A DNA stretch of 64,000 bases from Armigeres subalbatus. Lineage: Eukaryota; Arthropoda; Insecta; Diptera; Culicidae. Positions 11,358-22,758 of this stretch are shown here, piece by piece (within the stretch, counting starts at the first letter, position 1; the number at the start of each line of letters is the position of its first letter). The stretch is from assembly GCF_024139115.2 (NCBI RefSeq), contig NC_085141.1:41661065-41725064 (forward strand), written 5' to 3'. Both the position numbers and the translations under genes were made by a program. The notes beneath the pieces were generated by a model. The model saw only the letters and a list, made by a program, of their open reading frames with translations. It did no database searches and was not told where the DNA came from.

Positions 11358-12728
11358 CACCTAAAGGTCACGTTTGCGGAAAAGCCATCAGAATCCGAGT
11401 ACCAACCTCCACCGCAGTTAGCTCTCTTTTTTGCAAATTGAATATCTTTCGGATGCTTGATTTGTCCAATCTCCACATGTGCTTTACTATTGTATACCCA
11501 CAGCCACTCGCTTGCACTGGGACAAATTAGGGCCAGTATGGCATGTTTTCGAAGCTTGTATGAAAGCGCATACTAAATCATATGGTCCGCTGCTTAGATT
11601 GTTTAACCATTTTTACATTGCACTTTGATTGTAATTGTGTATTTCATTCATCAACAAAAGGCCACGTGAACCGGCTTGTCAGTCTAACAGTATTAGAAGG
11701 CAGTAATGAGATGAGAATGCCATATTTAGCTGTAGATCTTTATTTCCAACCTTCTTCTGCTTTTGGTGCGTGGAATTGAGTGTAGAAAAACGGATGACGC
11801 ATTACCATCTAGCAAATCTTTTAGCAGAATGTCCAAGAAACTGAAAGAGTTTTTTTTAATGACTGCTACCAGCGATCGTAATGCTCACTTATACTCACGA
11901 GCAGAAGATGCTCACTCACATGCATATTTTCGCCGAGAAATTATTTTGCGGGAAAGAAAAACAGGCCTGGTGAGAGATTACTATTTTCCCCCCACTGTCA
12001 CTGCCGCGAAAATCTACAAAAAGACTTTCATAAAAACGAGCAATGGGTAATGTTTTCAACTTAACCGCGATTATACGTAGGACTTTTATAAACGTAACGT
12101 ATTTACTTTTTACTTCTAACTTTTGGATCTATGGAGTTTGATCATAGGTATTAATATTGGTAACGACAACTTCCATGCTGTGTAAAATTATTAGCAATTT
12201 GTTTATTCAAAACTTCTGGAAATAAAACTAATAATTCAAAACATAATTAGAATTGCTTTGTTTCCAACTATTAACCCCTTATTTACCGAAGCAAATGTAG
12301 GGCATTTATAGATTTCTTATTGATGATTTGAAGTTTAAAAATTCTATTTATAAAATTTTCAGACTTGGGCAAAATGTGCTATTTTAGGGATTTGTCCCGT
12401 TTTCCAAACAAAGAAATACAGCACCAATTTCATTGCTTCTTTTTGCTAACATTCGTGCTTACTGCTGAAAAAATCACAACAATAAGAAACAAGTCAAGGA
12501 GCAGTAACCTACTAAAATAGAGGAGGTACTACTAATACGTCAACGAAAAATTATTTTATGTTATGTTTCCAAACTCCGAGTCTACGTCAAATTTAATGAA
12601 ACAATTTCCAGAAAATGAAAATCAAAGAATAAGATAAAGTTTATTTAAATAATCTTCTCAAAATTATTTTTGCGGACTTTTTTAAAACATTTACATGTAA
12701 TACAGCGAAATTTTCTAATCTATACCGC
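11358..12728. other. Unique DNA, nothing recognised
   Basis: Scattered short frames only, none with a recognisable domain. Confidence 0.4.
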
Positions 12729-13160
12729 CGGAAATAAGTATAAAGACAAGCATGTTTTTCATACATTTTCATCATGTTTGAGAATCGAAATCCCGACTCG
12801 CAGCGATTCGATTTGGCTAAAATTTTACTAGGCACCTGTTTTCCACTAGAACTTTCGATCTTTGAGTGAATTGTATACATCTCTAATGATTTTGACCTCC
12901 GAATCTGGAAATAATTATAAAGACACCACTTTTTTATATGGGGCTCCATACAACAGACCTGTCTTTATAATTATTTCCAGCAGAAACGCGTATAAGTAGA
13001 ATATATGCATAAATGTAACTTTCATTCAACAAAAATTCAAGTTTTTTTAGGCCTGCTGGCCAAAAATCAGCCCAATCGAATCGCTAAGAATAAAGATATA
13101 TCGACCTCCCAACATGACCATTTTGTATGGAAACCGAGCTTGTCTTTATACTTATTCCCA
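12729..13160. repeat. Nested inverted repeat (foldback MITE)
   Basis: Outer arms GGAAATAAGTATAAAGACAA (12730 on) and its near-perfect complement at 13139-13160. Between them is a perfect inner pair of 21-bp arms, 12905-12925 and 12960-12980 (GGAAATAATTATAAAGACA), separated by 34 bp. Weaker complementarity, such as the GATTCGATTTGGCT type, links the rest of the two halves. Inner and outer arms are diverged versions of one sequence, suggesting duplication within the element. There is no coding capacity. Confidence 0.7.
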
Positions 13161-14510
13161 CCAGTGTAAAATGGATATTAACACTATTGCTGATTGTGCA
13201 TCTTTAATTGTTAATGCCTTCTGCAATAAATGAAAGTAACTATTTTAATCAAATTTTTATTTTCATCAGTGTAGTTGATTTTTTTGCTGCGGAATCAGAA
13301 CCATGTTTCAATGTACGTGTCGTTTAGTACCAAGCACAACTTAACATATGGTCAGTCATATGACATGACTCGTACCCATCCCGGTATCATGTGGATTATG
13401 AAACCAATCACCTGGATGAGCAGACCAAATCTCTCTAATTTTATTCTTCTTCATCCACCACCGCTGCCCTCGCTGCCTCAGCCATCATCGGCCTCTAGCC
13501 GTGAACTTCGAGCGATGCGATGGGCGATTGCATCCATCGCAACCGACACCACTGCATCCGACCATCATCAAGCACAGAATGACAAAAAATGCGCCCACTT
13601 CTTTCATGCATATTCGCAGACCCACCGGCAGTTCTACCGCTGGTGACTGCATGTCGTCGTTGTGTAGGTAAACACAGCGAACGAACGAACGAAACGAAAA
13701 ATGCGCGAGCAAAAAGCACGTCAGTACGCGCTGCTGTCACAAATTGTAATGACTCGCACACGGCAGGCACTGCTTCTTTTATACACAAACAAAATCTTCC
13801 GGTAGACCCGAAGGCCCGTGGCATACCGCATTCTGATGTCCGTGTTAGGAATGCACGGGATTGGTTACATATGAAATTTTTACTGGCTTTGACAAGAATT
13901 GAAATTTTCAATAGCTTATCGTTAATAATCTTAAGTTTCAATGAAATAGGCAAAATGGTGGAGAGTGTCCGAGTCGATTGATATATAAATCTTAAAAATC
14001 CATCGAAAGATGATGGCGCTAGTAACGTTCAAAATCTTCCCTTCCAGCGTAACACTCTCGATTTCCAAATATCTAAATGACACCCTGTATAGTAAAGAAA
14101 GACGTAAGTCCTACGTCAAAAAAAGATATTAATTTCATCAGCAGTTGACTCACAACTAACAGTGTTATGTTTTCCATTAGATATTCCGAGATAAATAAAT
14201 AAATTAATTAATTAATTCGATGATTGTTGTACATGTTTCTGGAGTTTCTGATTAAACAGGTAACTCTATTTCTAAAAGTTTTAAAATGGCCATTGTCGGC
14301 CTCCAGACGGCTGGATATCTAATTTCTATATGCTAAATGTGCTCTATTATAGCCTTCTCTATGTCTTCAGTAAACCACGGATTCTTTTTAAACATGCGAA
14401 ACTTCAAGGGAAATATTTGTTGATGAAAATACTAAGTGAATTTAGATTTTAAAATTGGTGGGCGAAAACTGGGGCGATTTTCCATTCCAGGCAGCACAAT
14501 TGTTAAATTT
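13161..14510. other. Unique DNA, no gene recognised
   Basis: 13440-13850 is GC-rich and has long overlapping frames on both strands (13275-13981) with no domain signature. I treat these as fortuitous. About 13990-14110 contains short words typical of MITE ends (GACACCCTGTATA), without a clear partner. Confidence 0.35.
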
Positions 14511-14655
14511 CTTGGCTTTACATATGCACAGCACATGTATCGAAACGGGCAAATTGATATGAAATTTGCGAAAAAGAATCCACGTGTCTTGTAGGGACTC
14601 GAACCCTCAACCATCTACTCCGTAGATAGGCGTGATAAACCCTACACAACAAGAC
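14511..14655 (-). mobile_element. Small tRNA-headed SINE, copy 2
   Basis: Same family as 11229-11357. The minus-strand tRNA-like head (14655-14586) keeps the GTCTTG/CAAGAC acceptor and the perfect GAGGG/CCCTC T-arm, but the anticodon loop (CTACGGA) differs. The body continues through CATATCAATTTGCC and TGTGCATATG. It carries about 14 bp (TTTGCGAAAAAGAA) absent from copy 1. Confidence 0.65.
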
Positions 14656-14984
14656 CATTTTAAGATTTTAAAGAGACCACGAGATTTGTCAAGAAGCCAT
14701 TTCGTATTATCGCTCTGCAAGCAGCACACCAGTTGTCGCAAGTGCGACGATCCAATTTTTGACGGAGAGGTTCGTTTGGCCTAGTATACGCATTACGCAA
14801 AAATAGCACCTCACGATGGCCAGAGGCATTCCCCGGTCCAAACATTACAAATGGAATCATCGAACGGTAGCATAAAGCCCTGAAATAGTCCATTCTTTGC
14901 CTCGACCCCGTTCACTCCGGCCTAAGTATGAGAAATAAATAATTAATGCTCCGATCATTGGCACTTGTAGATAGGACGTATTTA

Positions 14985-15990
14985 TTCTCCATCCCAAATC
15001 ATTTCAATCACTTGGAGGATATTTTTGTTCAGCCGGTCACTCCTATCTTTTAGAAGCTCGGCCGGAAGTTCGTCCTTCCCAACGGCCTTGTCGTTCTTTA
15101 GCTCTCAAACAGCCTTTCTCACTTCGTCTATAATTGGTGGTTCCACTGCTTGCCCATAATCCTCAATCCTGATTCTGCTTGTGCCCTCTCTGTCCGACTG
15201 TTTATTCAACAATAAATCAAACTGTTCCTTCCATCTAGCATCTACCCCTGCTCGGTCGGTTAACAGATTTCCGGAGCTATCATTGATCATGACTGGCACC
15301 AGTGTGCTTTTCTTGCACATGTTAATCTTTTTGATGAACAACGAGCTCGGTGGTCTAGTGGCTACCGCTTCTGCCTTATAAGCAGGAGGTCGTGAGTTCA
15401 ATTCCAGGCTCGTCCCTTTTCTACTTTGTATTTCTATCTTGGTTCTTTCTGTGTTTTACGTTCTACCAAAACGATTCCTACTGTTATAACCTTCCACACA
15501 ATCCCAAAACCTCCCGTGGCACCTATGAGAGGTCGTAGAGTTCTCTGCATCTTTCTTAAGTAGGTGTCCAACTAACCATCCTTCCCCTTCCTCAGCATTC
15601 GCAAGGACGTGGCCAGGACAGATCTCGACTATTGGAGAGTGCATTGCTTCCATCTAAGAGATAGTGATTAGTCCCAAATCAATATCTTCGGTAACGGATA
15701 AAAGTGCTGCAACTCTCATACAATAGTCTTGGCTTGTACCACCTACAAAATTGTGCGAATTGCTCAATGCGAATGCTAATGCTAATGTTAATCTTTTTGA
15801 TGAATTTCCGCGCGTCGTTTCTGGCACAGCTTCCCTCTGGCTCCGAGAGTACTTTTTCATCATCCCCCGTTTCTTACGCCGGTGAAGTTTTTTGTCAGCT
15901 GCCCTTATTTTCTTATATCGTTCTCTATTTCGGCGTGTAGCCGCTACGAGCATGCAGCTCTCGGCTTGTTGTCTTCTCATCTGTCGTTCC
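14985..15990 (-). pseudogene. RTE-clade (BovB/JAM1-like) LINE remnant, split by a SINE
   Basis: Read on the minus strand and skipping the SINE at 15339-15784, the protein is ...NDARKFIKKINMCKKST, then GNLLTDRAGVDARWKEQFDLLL and VRELKNDKAVGKDELPAEL. This is the run between endonuclease and reverse transcriptase in RTE-type LINEs: the ARKFYKKIN segment, then the RWxEHFxxLL segment, then the KxxKAxGxDGLPAEL palm entry. The catalytic endonuclease residues and the later RT motifs are not present. Reading frames are interrupted beyond 15805. Dead fragment of about 0.55 kb of element sequence. Confidence 0.7.
15339..15784 (+). mobile_element. tRNA-headed SINE with 20-bp target duplication
   Basis: Flanked by an exact 20-bp repeat ATGTTAATCTTTTTGATGAA at 15319-15338 and 15785-15804. 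The head (15341-15416) is tRNA-like: acceptor ACGAGC/GCTCGT, box A-like GTGGTCTAGTGG, loop CTTATAA, box B-like GAGTTCAATTCC. The 3' end is a short GCTAAT tandem. The long target duplication indicates LINE-mediated insertion, here into a minus-strand RTE remnant. The 446-bp length and tail differ from Feilai, so this is a different SINE family. Confidence 0.8.
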
Positions 15991-18900
15991 TAGAACAAAA
16001 TATATCTAAATCTATCAAACCTGCAATCAAGCACCTGACATTAGCAAAAGTCCCGTAAATGAAAATTATCTCGAAGAACAGAAGACATTTCCCGCTAGCA
16101 ATAAATAATATCTCGTCAACTAGCTACTAAACACCGAGATAAATGTTTTCCACAAATAGGATTATTCTCCCAACCACATTAGCTACCAGAATACAATCAA
16201 ACTTCGTACGAATTAAGAGGTGATAATTACCGCCACACGACCACAACATGCACCTCGGCGACGACAATTCCAACTATACTTCCATCATGCGACTGTGAGC
16301 TGTGTAGAAATGACTTCACCGAGCTATTAGTCGGTTTCTTTCTATTTCGCTTCTTCTCGTCGAACAGCACACACTTCGCGGAATCGCAATCGAAGTCCCG
16401 CACCGCGCGCCGCTGCATCAGCAGCAGCGCACTACGATCGCTGAAACAAGTTGAGAAGAACACTTCTAGCCTTCTCTAGAGAGCTGACGACACCGAAACG
16501 GTACCAAACTGGCGCGCCTCCGCGCACACACGCTCCCGGGATTAGCGGTCCACCCAAATGACAGTGAGAGTTTTTTTTTCAGTCGGTTAGTAGGCATCGC
16601 TGCCGGTCGGGCCCGCCTCGCATCGTCGTCGGTCGGTGGGGAATATTTCAAGGACGAACGGAATAACGGTAAAATCGTGTCTATTATTCAACTCGCCAGT
16701 TGCAGCCTCAGAGCTCACTCGGGCGTCGTCATTCGAGTTGAGAAGCTTCAGCGGATTGCGAATGTGCTCTTTTGCATGCAAGTGTGCGCGGCGGTTTTGT
16801 GAGAGCAATCATCCCCTGCGCGCGGTGCGGCGCTGTAATTACTGACCGCCGCACTCCTGTCATCGTCGTGTTTTGACGTGAAGGCAATTAGAAGTTGCAT
16901 TCTCAGGTGAGCTGCAAGACGGGTGTGATGATGATGACGTGAAATCACTCTCGATCTCGTTCTCAACAATTATCGCATCGATCGCTGGGGGCAATCTCAC
17001 ATGAACCGCAATTCGCATCCTCGTGTGCCGTTGAGGAAACCACCGGCAACCTGCCGGTTGACGTAAGACCGGAGGAATTTTCAAATTTACGCCAAACTGA
17101 CACTGGTGTGGGGTGGCAGTGTTCCTAGTTTAAGAGGCTGATCGGTCCAACCGGTTGCACTTGTTTTCAAGTCTAAACAGGCTGAACAAAAAACGTGTCT
17201 CACTTGAGAGAGATTAGGAGGCCATCAACAAGCAGCGGAGAAACAACACGCACTGCGATAAAAAAAATCCTCAGTTTGAGTGATTTGACATCAATCTTCG
17301 CCTCGTCAAACGAGCTGCTCTCCTCTTCAACTGGCTAGAGGGCATGTGACGAATCTGGGTATTTGAGGTACCGTTTGTTCCAGCCTTTCCTGCACCTACT
17401 CGACATGACGCACCTCTGTTAGGTCGTGTTTTAAGATACTTCATTCTACCATCTCCTAAAACTAGAGCCGATAAAAAATAGCGCGAAATCAGGCCATCGC
17501 AGCTGATCGTACGCGCACGGTTCAAATTCCCTCATCATGAGGACAGAGATCGTAACATCGCAACCGACTAGAGGAGTGAAAACAAAGAAATTGTTCGCGA
17601 TCACTGCAACCGTGGAGTTCCTTTTCGATTAACCTCTATTAACCTGGGCCATATTTGATCGAATCGATCTTGATCCGGCTGCTGTCCAAGTTTGCGCCCT
17701 TGTCCTATGCGAGGAGATGCGATTGAACGAACGTGAATTATAGTCAATTAAATCTCGTCCGGTGCACTTCTTTTTCGGTCCTCAGTTCAACCGGCAACGA
17801 TGTTTCGAGAGCGAGAGGGTGCGCGTGATTGCCAAATTAAACGACTTCTTGGCTCCTCGTCTGGGCGGACAAAATGAGGGCTTCCCGATGATGGACCTTC
17901 CCTTATTCAGAGCTCCGTCAGCATGGTTCGGCGCTGCATAATGGATGCTATTATTCGGATGATTGTGGTCATTATTCGCTCCGGAGGTCGACAGATCCGC
18001 ACCTTCTTCGAATGACTCCGAGCAAGCGTTGCCGATGCCGATTTTGTTCGGATGACTCGGCTATTCTTCCGGCAGACGATCATTAGAGGAGAAATTTAGT
18101 TTAGCACTTTTTGCTGAGCATCCCGACGTTCGTGGCGAGAAATTTTGCGATGGCAAAGACGTCATAGTGAAATACTCGCTCGATCATATACAACAATACA
18201 ACTTAAGCTGGAAGGGTTTACTGAACTACTTCTTCGAATGTTTTTCTTTCACACCACCATGCTAATGATCGTCAAATCGATGTGGTAGCAGTAAACAGTC
18301 GAATCAGGTGCGGAATTTTGCCGAACTCGAACAAACAGACACGATAGGTGTGTTTAGTGGGAAATGTCAAACAGTCGCATTAGTCGCTGTCATAATTCAT
18401 TACGCTCGTTTGCCGCTCCTCCGCACTTGTCATCATGGGGACGCATGCACACACGACTTGGCTTTGATCGTCGCCTACTACCTGGTGAACGATTTGCAAG
18501 CAACAGCGCCCATAACATAGCAGAAGTTCGACAATCGTGTAAATTGGGAGGGGTTTGTTGACATATGTGCAGGGCTGGCGACACGGGTGAACAATTTTGC
18601 AGGGGTGTCGTGTTTTCGGGATTTCGAAGGTAAAGCACAGCGCGCGACACAGGGAATTGTTATGGTTCTGACCATTCCGTGCTGTCCGCACCTGGGCAAA
18701 AGGAAACCTCAATAAAACTCAGTTTTCAATGAATGTTGGACGTTTTGTTGTGACATTTTTTGCTTCAATCAATGGTTGTCGATTGTGAGCTGGAATGGTT
18801 TATGAGCTTCGATGGTTATTACCCACGTGGTGTCTCTAGTCGATTAAAAATAATATCAAAAAGGGTTCAGGTCACATCGAATGGTGGTTTTGTCATAAAC

Positions 18901-20430
18901 CGATGTGAATATATGAATGCGGAGTGCATTTTAACCAATAATATTAAAATATTTTAATAACACAATTTTAGAACTCAGCAGAAACTGATAGGTACATGTT
19001 CTGAGACTCGCTTTCAATAATATTGTTAAAGCTCCTAAACAAGAGCTTGTTAGGAGCTCCCAAACGTTCTTTTGAATCTGCCGATGTGAATTCTGTTATT
19101 TAACATCGACTTAAATTGGTACTACGCTAGCTTGAAAAATCAAATAATGGATGTTTATTAGTTTTTGTTTGTGTTCCCACATTCCTTTTAATATGTCGTC
19201 AAATTTCCATGTTTTCCGTCGTATATGATTACTTTTTCTCCAAAGCAGATATATTATTATCAATGAGGCAACACTTACCTTTTGTGGATACAATTATAAA
19301 TGGATATTTTAATCATTAGGACAAATTATTGACTTTTTGTTTTGTTTTCTAATTCCATGTCTTAGAGATAACAATCAAATTACGGCTTCCCCGAATCGTG
19401 AATAACTTTACATTTTCCAAAAGCTTTTTATAACACTTTGCGAGATAGCCCGAAACAAGCCCCGATTGGTCACTTCTGAAGTGGTTTCTGTCGATGAACG
19501 ATAACGTTATGTTTATCCCATTTAAAGCTTGTGTATTTGCTATCAGCTTTTGCTCCAGTAGTAAAAGTGAATTAGCAGTCGTAAAACTGTCGATTTTTTT
19601 TCTTCGAATAAAACATGTTCGAAATGATGGCATCAAATGCGACAGCCAGCACGAATATATCTCCGCCGGGGGATCTAAATTGACACCCGTTGATTAGCAA
19701 GGCAGTTAAGTGGCTGGATTGATTGATCCACTTAGTGATTATTTTGCCTTTTCAGACGTCATCCAAATCACGTATCAAATATCAATTGGTTTAATGCGAT
19801 TGTATAATACATAATAAATCAGGTGTTGATTATTTTACTTTTCAACAAGCTTATTTAATGCAAGGTGCCGCCGAATCGAATACAAGGAACAATGTGTAAT
19901 TAACAAAATTTCATTTTCGATGTGATACTATGATTGTTCAGTTCCGTCTCACTATATAAATAAAATAAATTTATCTTTTATCTTGCTCGCATAATACAAT
20001 GCTACTGAATGCAAATCTGATAAATCGATGTTTTCAAGGCCGATTTTCGTAGTTCGAATGACTCAGCTAAACGAAAACATCAGTAATAAGGATATAATAT
20101 GTTTATTTCATATATTTTTAGAAAAAAAAAAAGCCAGGACCACCGTCTTTGACCAAAGGTCGCACAGACAACGCACTTGCACACTTAGCGTTGGGCAACA
20201 TTCACAACACCCATTGGACCGGTGAAGAGTTTTCCACGTTATCGAAAGCTTACTGTCCACTACGATGGGAAACATCAAGCCCACCCTCGACAGCATTCAA
20301 ATGGCCATTGACAAGGGACGCCGCAATCCACACGGCCACAAAGTTCACGAATTAATTAGCACAGGAGTACACTTATACATACATTGTGTATACTATTCAA
20401 CTATACAAAGCACTTATACTATACACACTA
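15991..20430. other. Unique DNA, GC-rich core, no gene recognised
   Basis: 16200-18100 is notably GC- and CpG-rich for the window and has no repeat I recognise, so it is the best candidate for host regulatory or 5' untranslated sequence. 20150-20350 is another small GC-rich island with coding-like frames (such as TLDSIQMAIDKGRR) and no identifiable domain. Confidence 0.4.
16579..16906 (+). promoter_or_regulatory. Speculative initiator and noncoding first exon
   Basis: TCAGTC at 16579-16584 fits the arthropod initiator TCAKTY. About 325 bp downstream, TCTCAG-GTGAGC (16901-16912) is a strong splice-donor match, and the stretch between is GC-rich and free of repeats. Together they would fit a 5' untranslated exon. 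No TATA box or correctly spaced DPE is seen. Inference only. Confidence 0.2.
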
Positions 20431-20439
20431 TACAAAGCA

Positions 20440-20760
20440 CTTACCCTTAACCGTTTGCTCGCACCAAGTTGTACTCTACGCAGAATCCTGTCCCATTGTT
20501 TCCTATTGAAAATTGGCCGGATCAGACTATGGGCTCAGAAGTTATGGTCAAAATACTTTTTTTCAGACAACAACAAGTTGAAAAGTTTAGCCCATTTTTC
20601 AGGCACTTACCCTCATCTAATTTGCTTGCAACAAGCTGCATTCGACGCAGAATCCTGTCCCATTTTTTCCTATTGAAAATTGGAAGTTAGGTCAATTTTT
20701 CAATCAGTTTTCATCAACCGATTTGCTCGCAACAAATTGTGTTCGGCGGGGAATCCTGTC
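20440..20760 (+). repeat. Diverged copies of the 167-bp unit
   Basis: Repeats of the phrase GAATCCTGTCCCATTGTTTCC followed by TTGAAAATTGG occur near 20490, 20655 and 20750, with a further trace near 21385. They match the regular array at 28074-28900 but are more diverged. Confidence 0.65.
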
Positions 20761-20926
20761 CGATTGTTTCCCATTGAAAATTGGGTTGATCGGACTCTGG
20801 GCTCGAAAGTTTTAGCCAATACATTTTTTTTACAAAAAAAAAACTTTTTTATAAGAAGCCCAAGAACTAATTTTTTATTCGTAAAATGTATTAAAAAACC
20901 CAACTTAATTCACCGAGTAGTGATAC

Positions 20927-21328
20927 TGCCTTTCTCTCATTTAGCCAAGACACCAACCTTATATGGTGCTAATATGGTTCAATGTACCATTTTTTTTATA
21001 ACTTTTAAACGTAACGGCCGATCGTTATCAAATTCAATAGTGATCAACTAGGCTTTGCCCCCTGTCGAATAAAACTTGTTGCGAGAAAATCGTTTGACGA
21101 TTACTATATAAAAAAGTTGTCTAATGTTTTTTTTTTAACTTTTGTGCACACACATACCCACACATACACACATACATACGTACGGACAGACAGACATTTG
21201 CTCAGCTCGTCAAGTTGAGTAGATTGGTATATAACATTATGGGTCTCCGATGCTTCTATAAAAAGTTTGTTTTCGTAGTGAAATGATAGCCTTTCAGTAC
21301 AACTTTGTTGTACGAGAAAGGCAAAAAA
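20927..21328. mobile_element. MITE with GCCTTTCTC / GAGAAAGGC ends
   Basis: Ends TGCCTTTCTC (about 20929) and GAGAAAGGCA (about 21315), with an interior CA-type microsatellite at 21147-21180 followed by ACAGACAGACATTTGCTCAGC and TATGGGTCTCCGATGCTTCT. The second half matches the elements at 34936-35490 (inverse) and 44963-45477. Confidence 0.55.
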
Positions 21329-21582
21329 TCACTTAGTTGTGGGACACTTGGTCTTAACTTGTTTACTCACATCAAGTTGTATAGGACGGCGAATCCTGTT
21401 CCATTATTTCCTGTTAGAAGTGAGACTATGGGTTCAGCAGTTATGGCTAAAAAATTTTTTTTATATGCAAAATGCGTTTCAAACACTCACATTTTACGGG
21501 CATTTATCCTTAACCGATTGGAGTAGAAAAAGCCGCGTAGTCGAGAACAGTTTTATTCTGCTGTCAGGTTTTTTTTTGGATT

Positions 21583-22270
21583 AGGGACAAAAGGTCGAAA
21601 GACAAAAGGTCGAAAGACAAAACGTCGAAAGACAAAAGGTCGAAAAGGACAAAAGGTCGAAAGGGACAAAAGTTCGAAAGGACAAAACGTCGAAAGGGAC
21701 AAAAGGTCGAAAGGACAAAACGTCGAACGGGACAAAAGGTTTAACAAAAAAAATATAAATAAGATCAAAAAGGCGAAAGGGACAAAAGGTCGAAATAGAC
21801 AAGAAACTGAAACGGAGAGAATCAATCTCACACCAGAGTTACATAGTTGTCAAAAAATCTGCCCTTTTATTTTTCACAATTTTTAACAATTGAATAAAAT
21901 TCATTCAGTGAGTACAACTAATAGATGGTTGTTTGAGTTTTCTAAATGTCTCTTCGATTTGTTAAAATGGTGCACGCCGCACATTTTGATGTGTATTACA
22001 CGCAGGTGAATTTTTAATGCAGGCGTCTTTTTTATCTCTAACAGTACTATCTAGATATTCATAATATTGTTTCATAGTCATTACTCCTTTTTTGAAAATT
22101 GCTCATTCTTCAACTTTGATTAATGAGATGTGTGTTATTTCTGCTTGAAGTTAAATGCATTTCAAAAATTCCTTTGGAATACACAAAATTTCAATGATCG
22201 AACTTTTGTCCCTTTCGACCTTTTTGTCTTTTTCGACCTTTTGTCTTTCTACCTTTTGTCCGTTCGACCT
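21583..22270. repeat. Element with inverted terminal tandem arrays
   Basis: Left array (about 21588-21800): some 12-14 copies of GACAAAAGGTCGAAAG. Right array (about 22202-22268): the reverse complement type TTTCGACCTTTTGTC. About 400 bp of non-repetitive, non-coding DNA lies between. The ends face each other like a foldback or MITE built from tandem units. Confidence 0.65.
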
Positions 22271-22758
22271 ATTGTCATAGATTCGGTTTTTTTACATGAA
22301 TATTAAAAAATGTATGTGGATTCGTAGCTATTGAAGTATATAATCGACAAATACAGATTGAAAATTGTCTCAAGGCACGCTTTTTTGGAACAGAAATATT
22401 CCATAAAGAAGATGCGGAGTAACTTGAATGTTCATAGAAGTGAGCGTTTTTCAATTGCGTTTATCTTAAATCATTCTATTAATACTATTCATAACCCATG
22501 TTCAATTAGAATTCCGTGGATATAATTAAAACCTTGAAATCCAAAAATCGCTAGCTCGGTTGATGGAATTTTGAAACCCTTTGTAGGACTTATTACACAC
22601 ACATCGGAGTAAGCTACTCAATTGGTTAGGAGATGACGAGTTCAAAGTATCAAGTATTCCAGTTAGTTTGCGGCGTAACCCACTTCTATCTACCACAAGC
22701 TTTTCATACGCAGCCGAGACTAGGATTTGAGCTAATTTTGTCGTAGTTTGAATTATCG

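Noticed and set aside
13495..13981. Overlapping frames of 152 (minus) and 130 (plus) codons
   Set aside because: Both strands open in a GC-rich stretch, no domains, no splice or promoter support.
14330..14400. Minus-strand MFKKNPWFTEDIEKAI resembling a LINE linker
   Set aside because: Short, with no neighbouring LINE motif in the same orientation; could be chance.
15341..15416. Genuine tRNA-Ile(UAU) gene
   Set aside because: T-stem is poorly paired and the unit sits at the 5' end of a 446-bp insert with a target duplication.
20149..20355. Coding-like GC island (LSTLSKAYCPLRWE frame)
   Set aside because: Competing frames on the same strand and no domain; not enough for a gene call.
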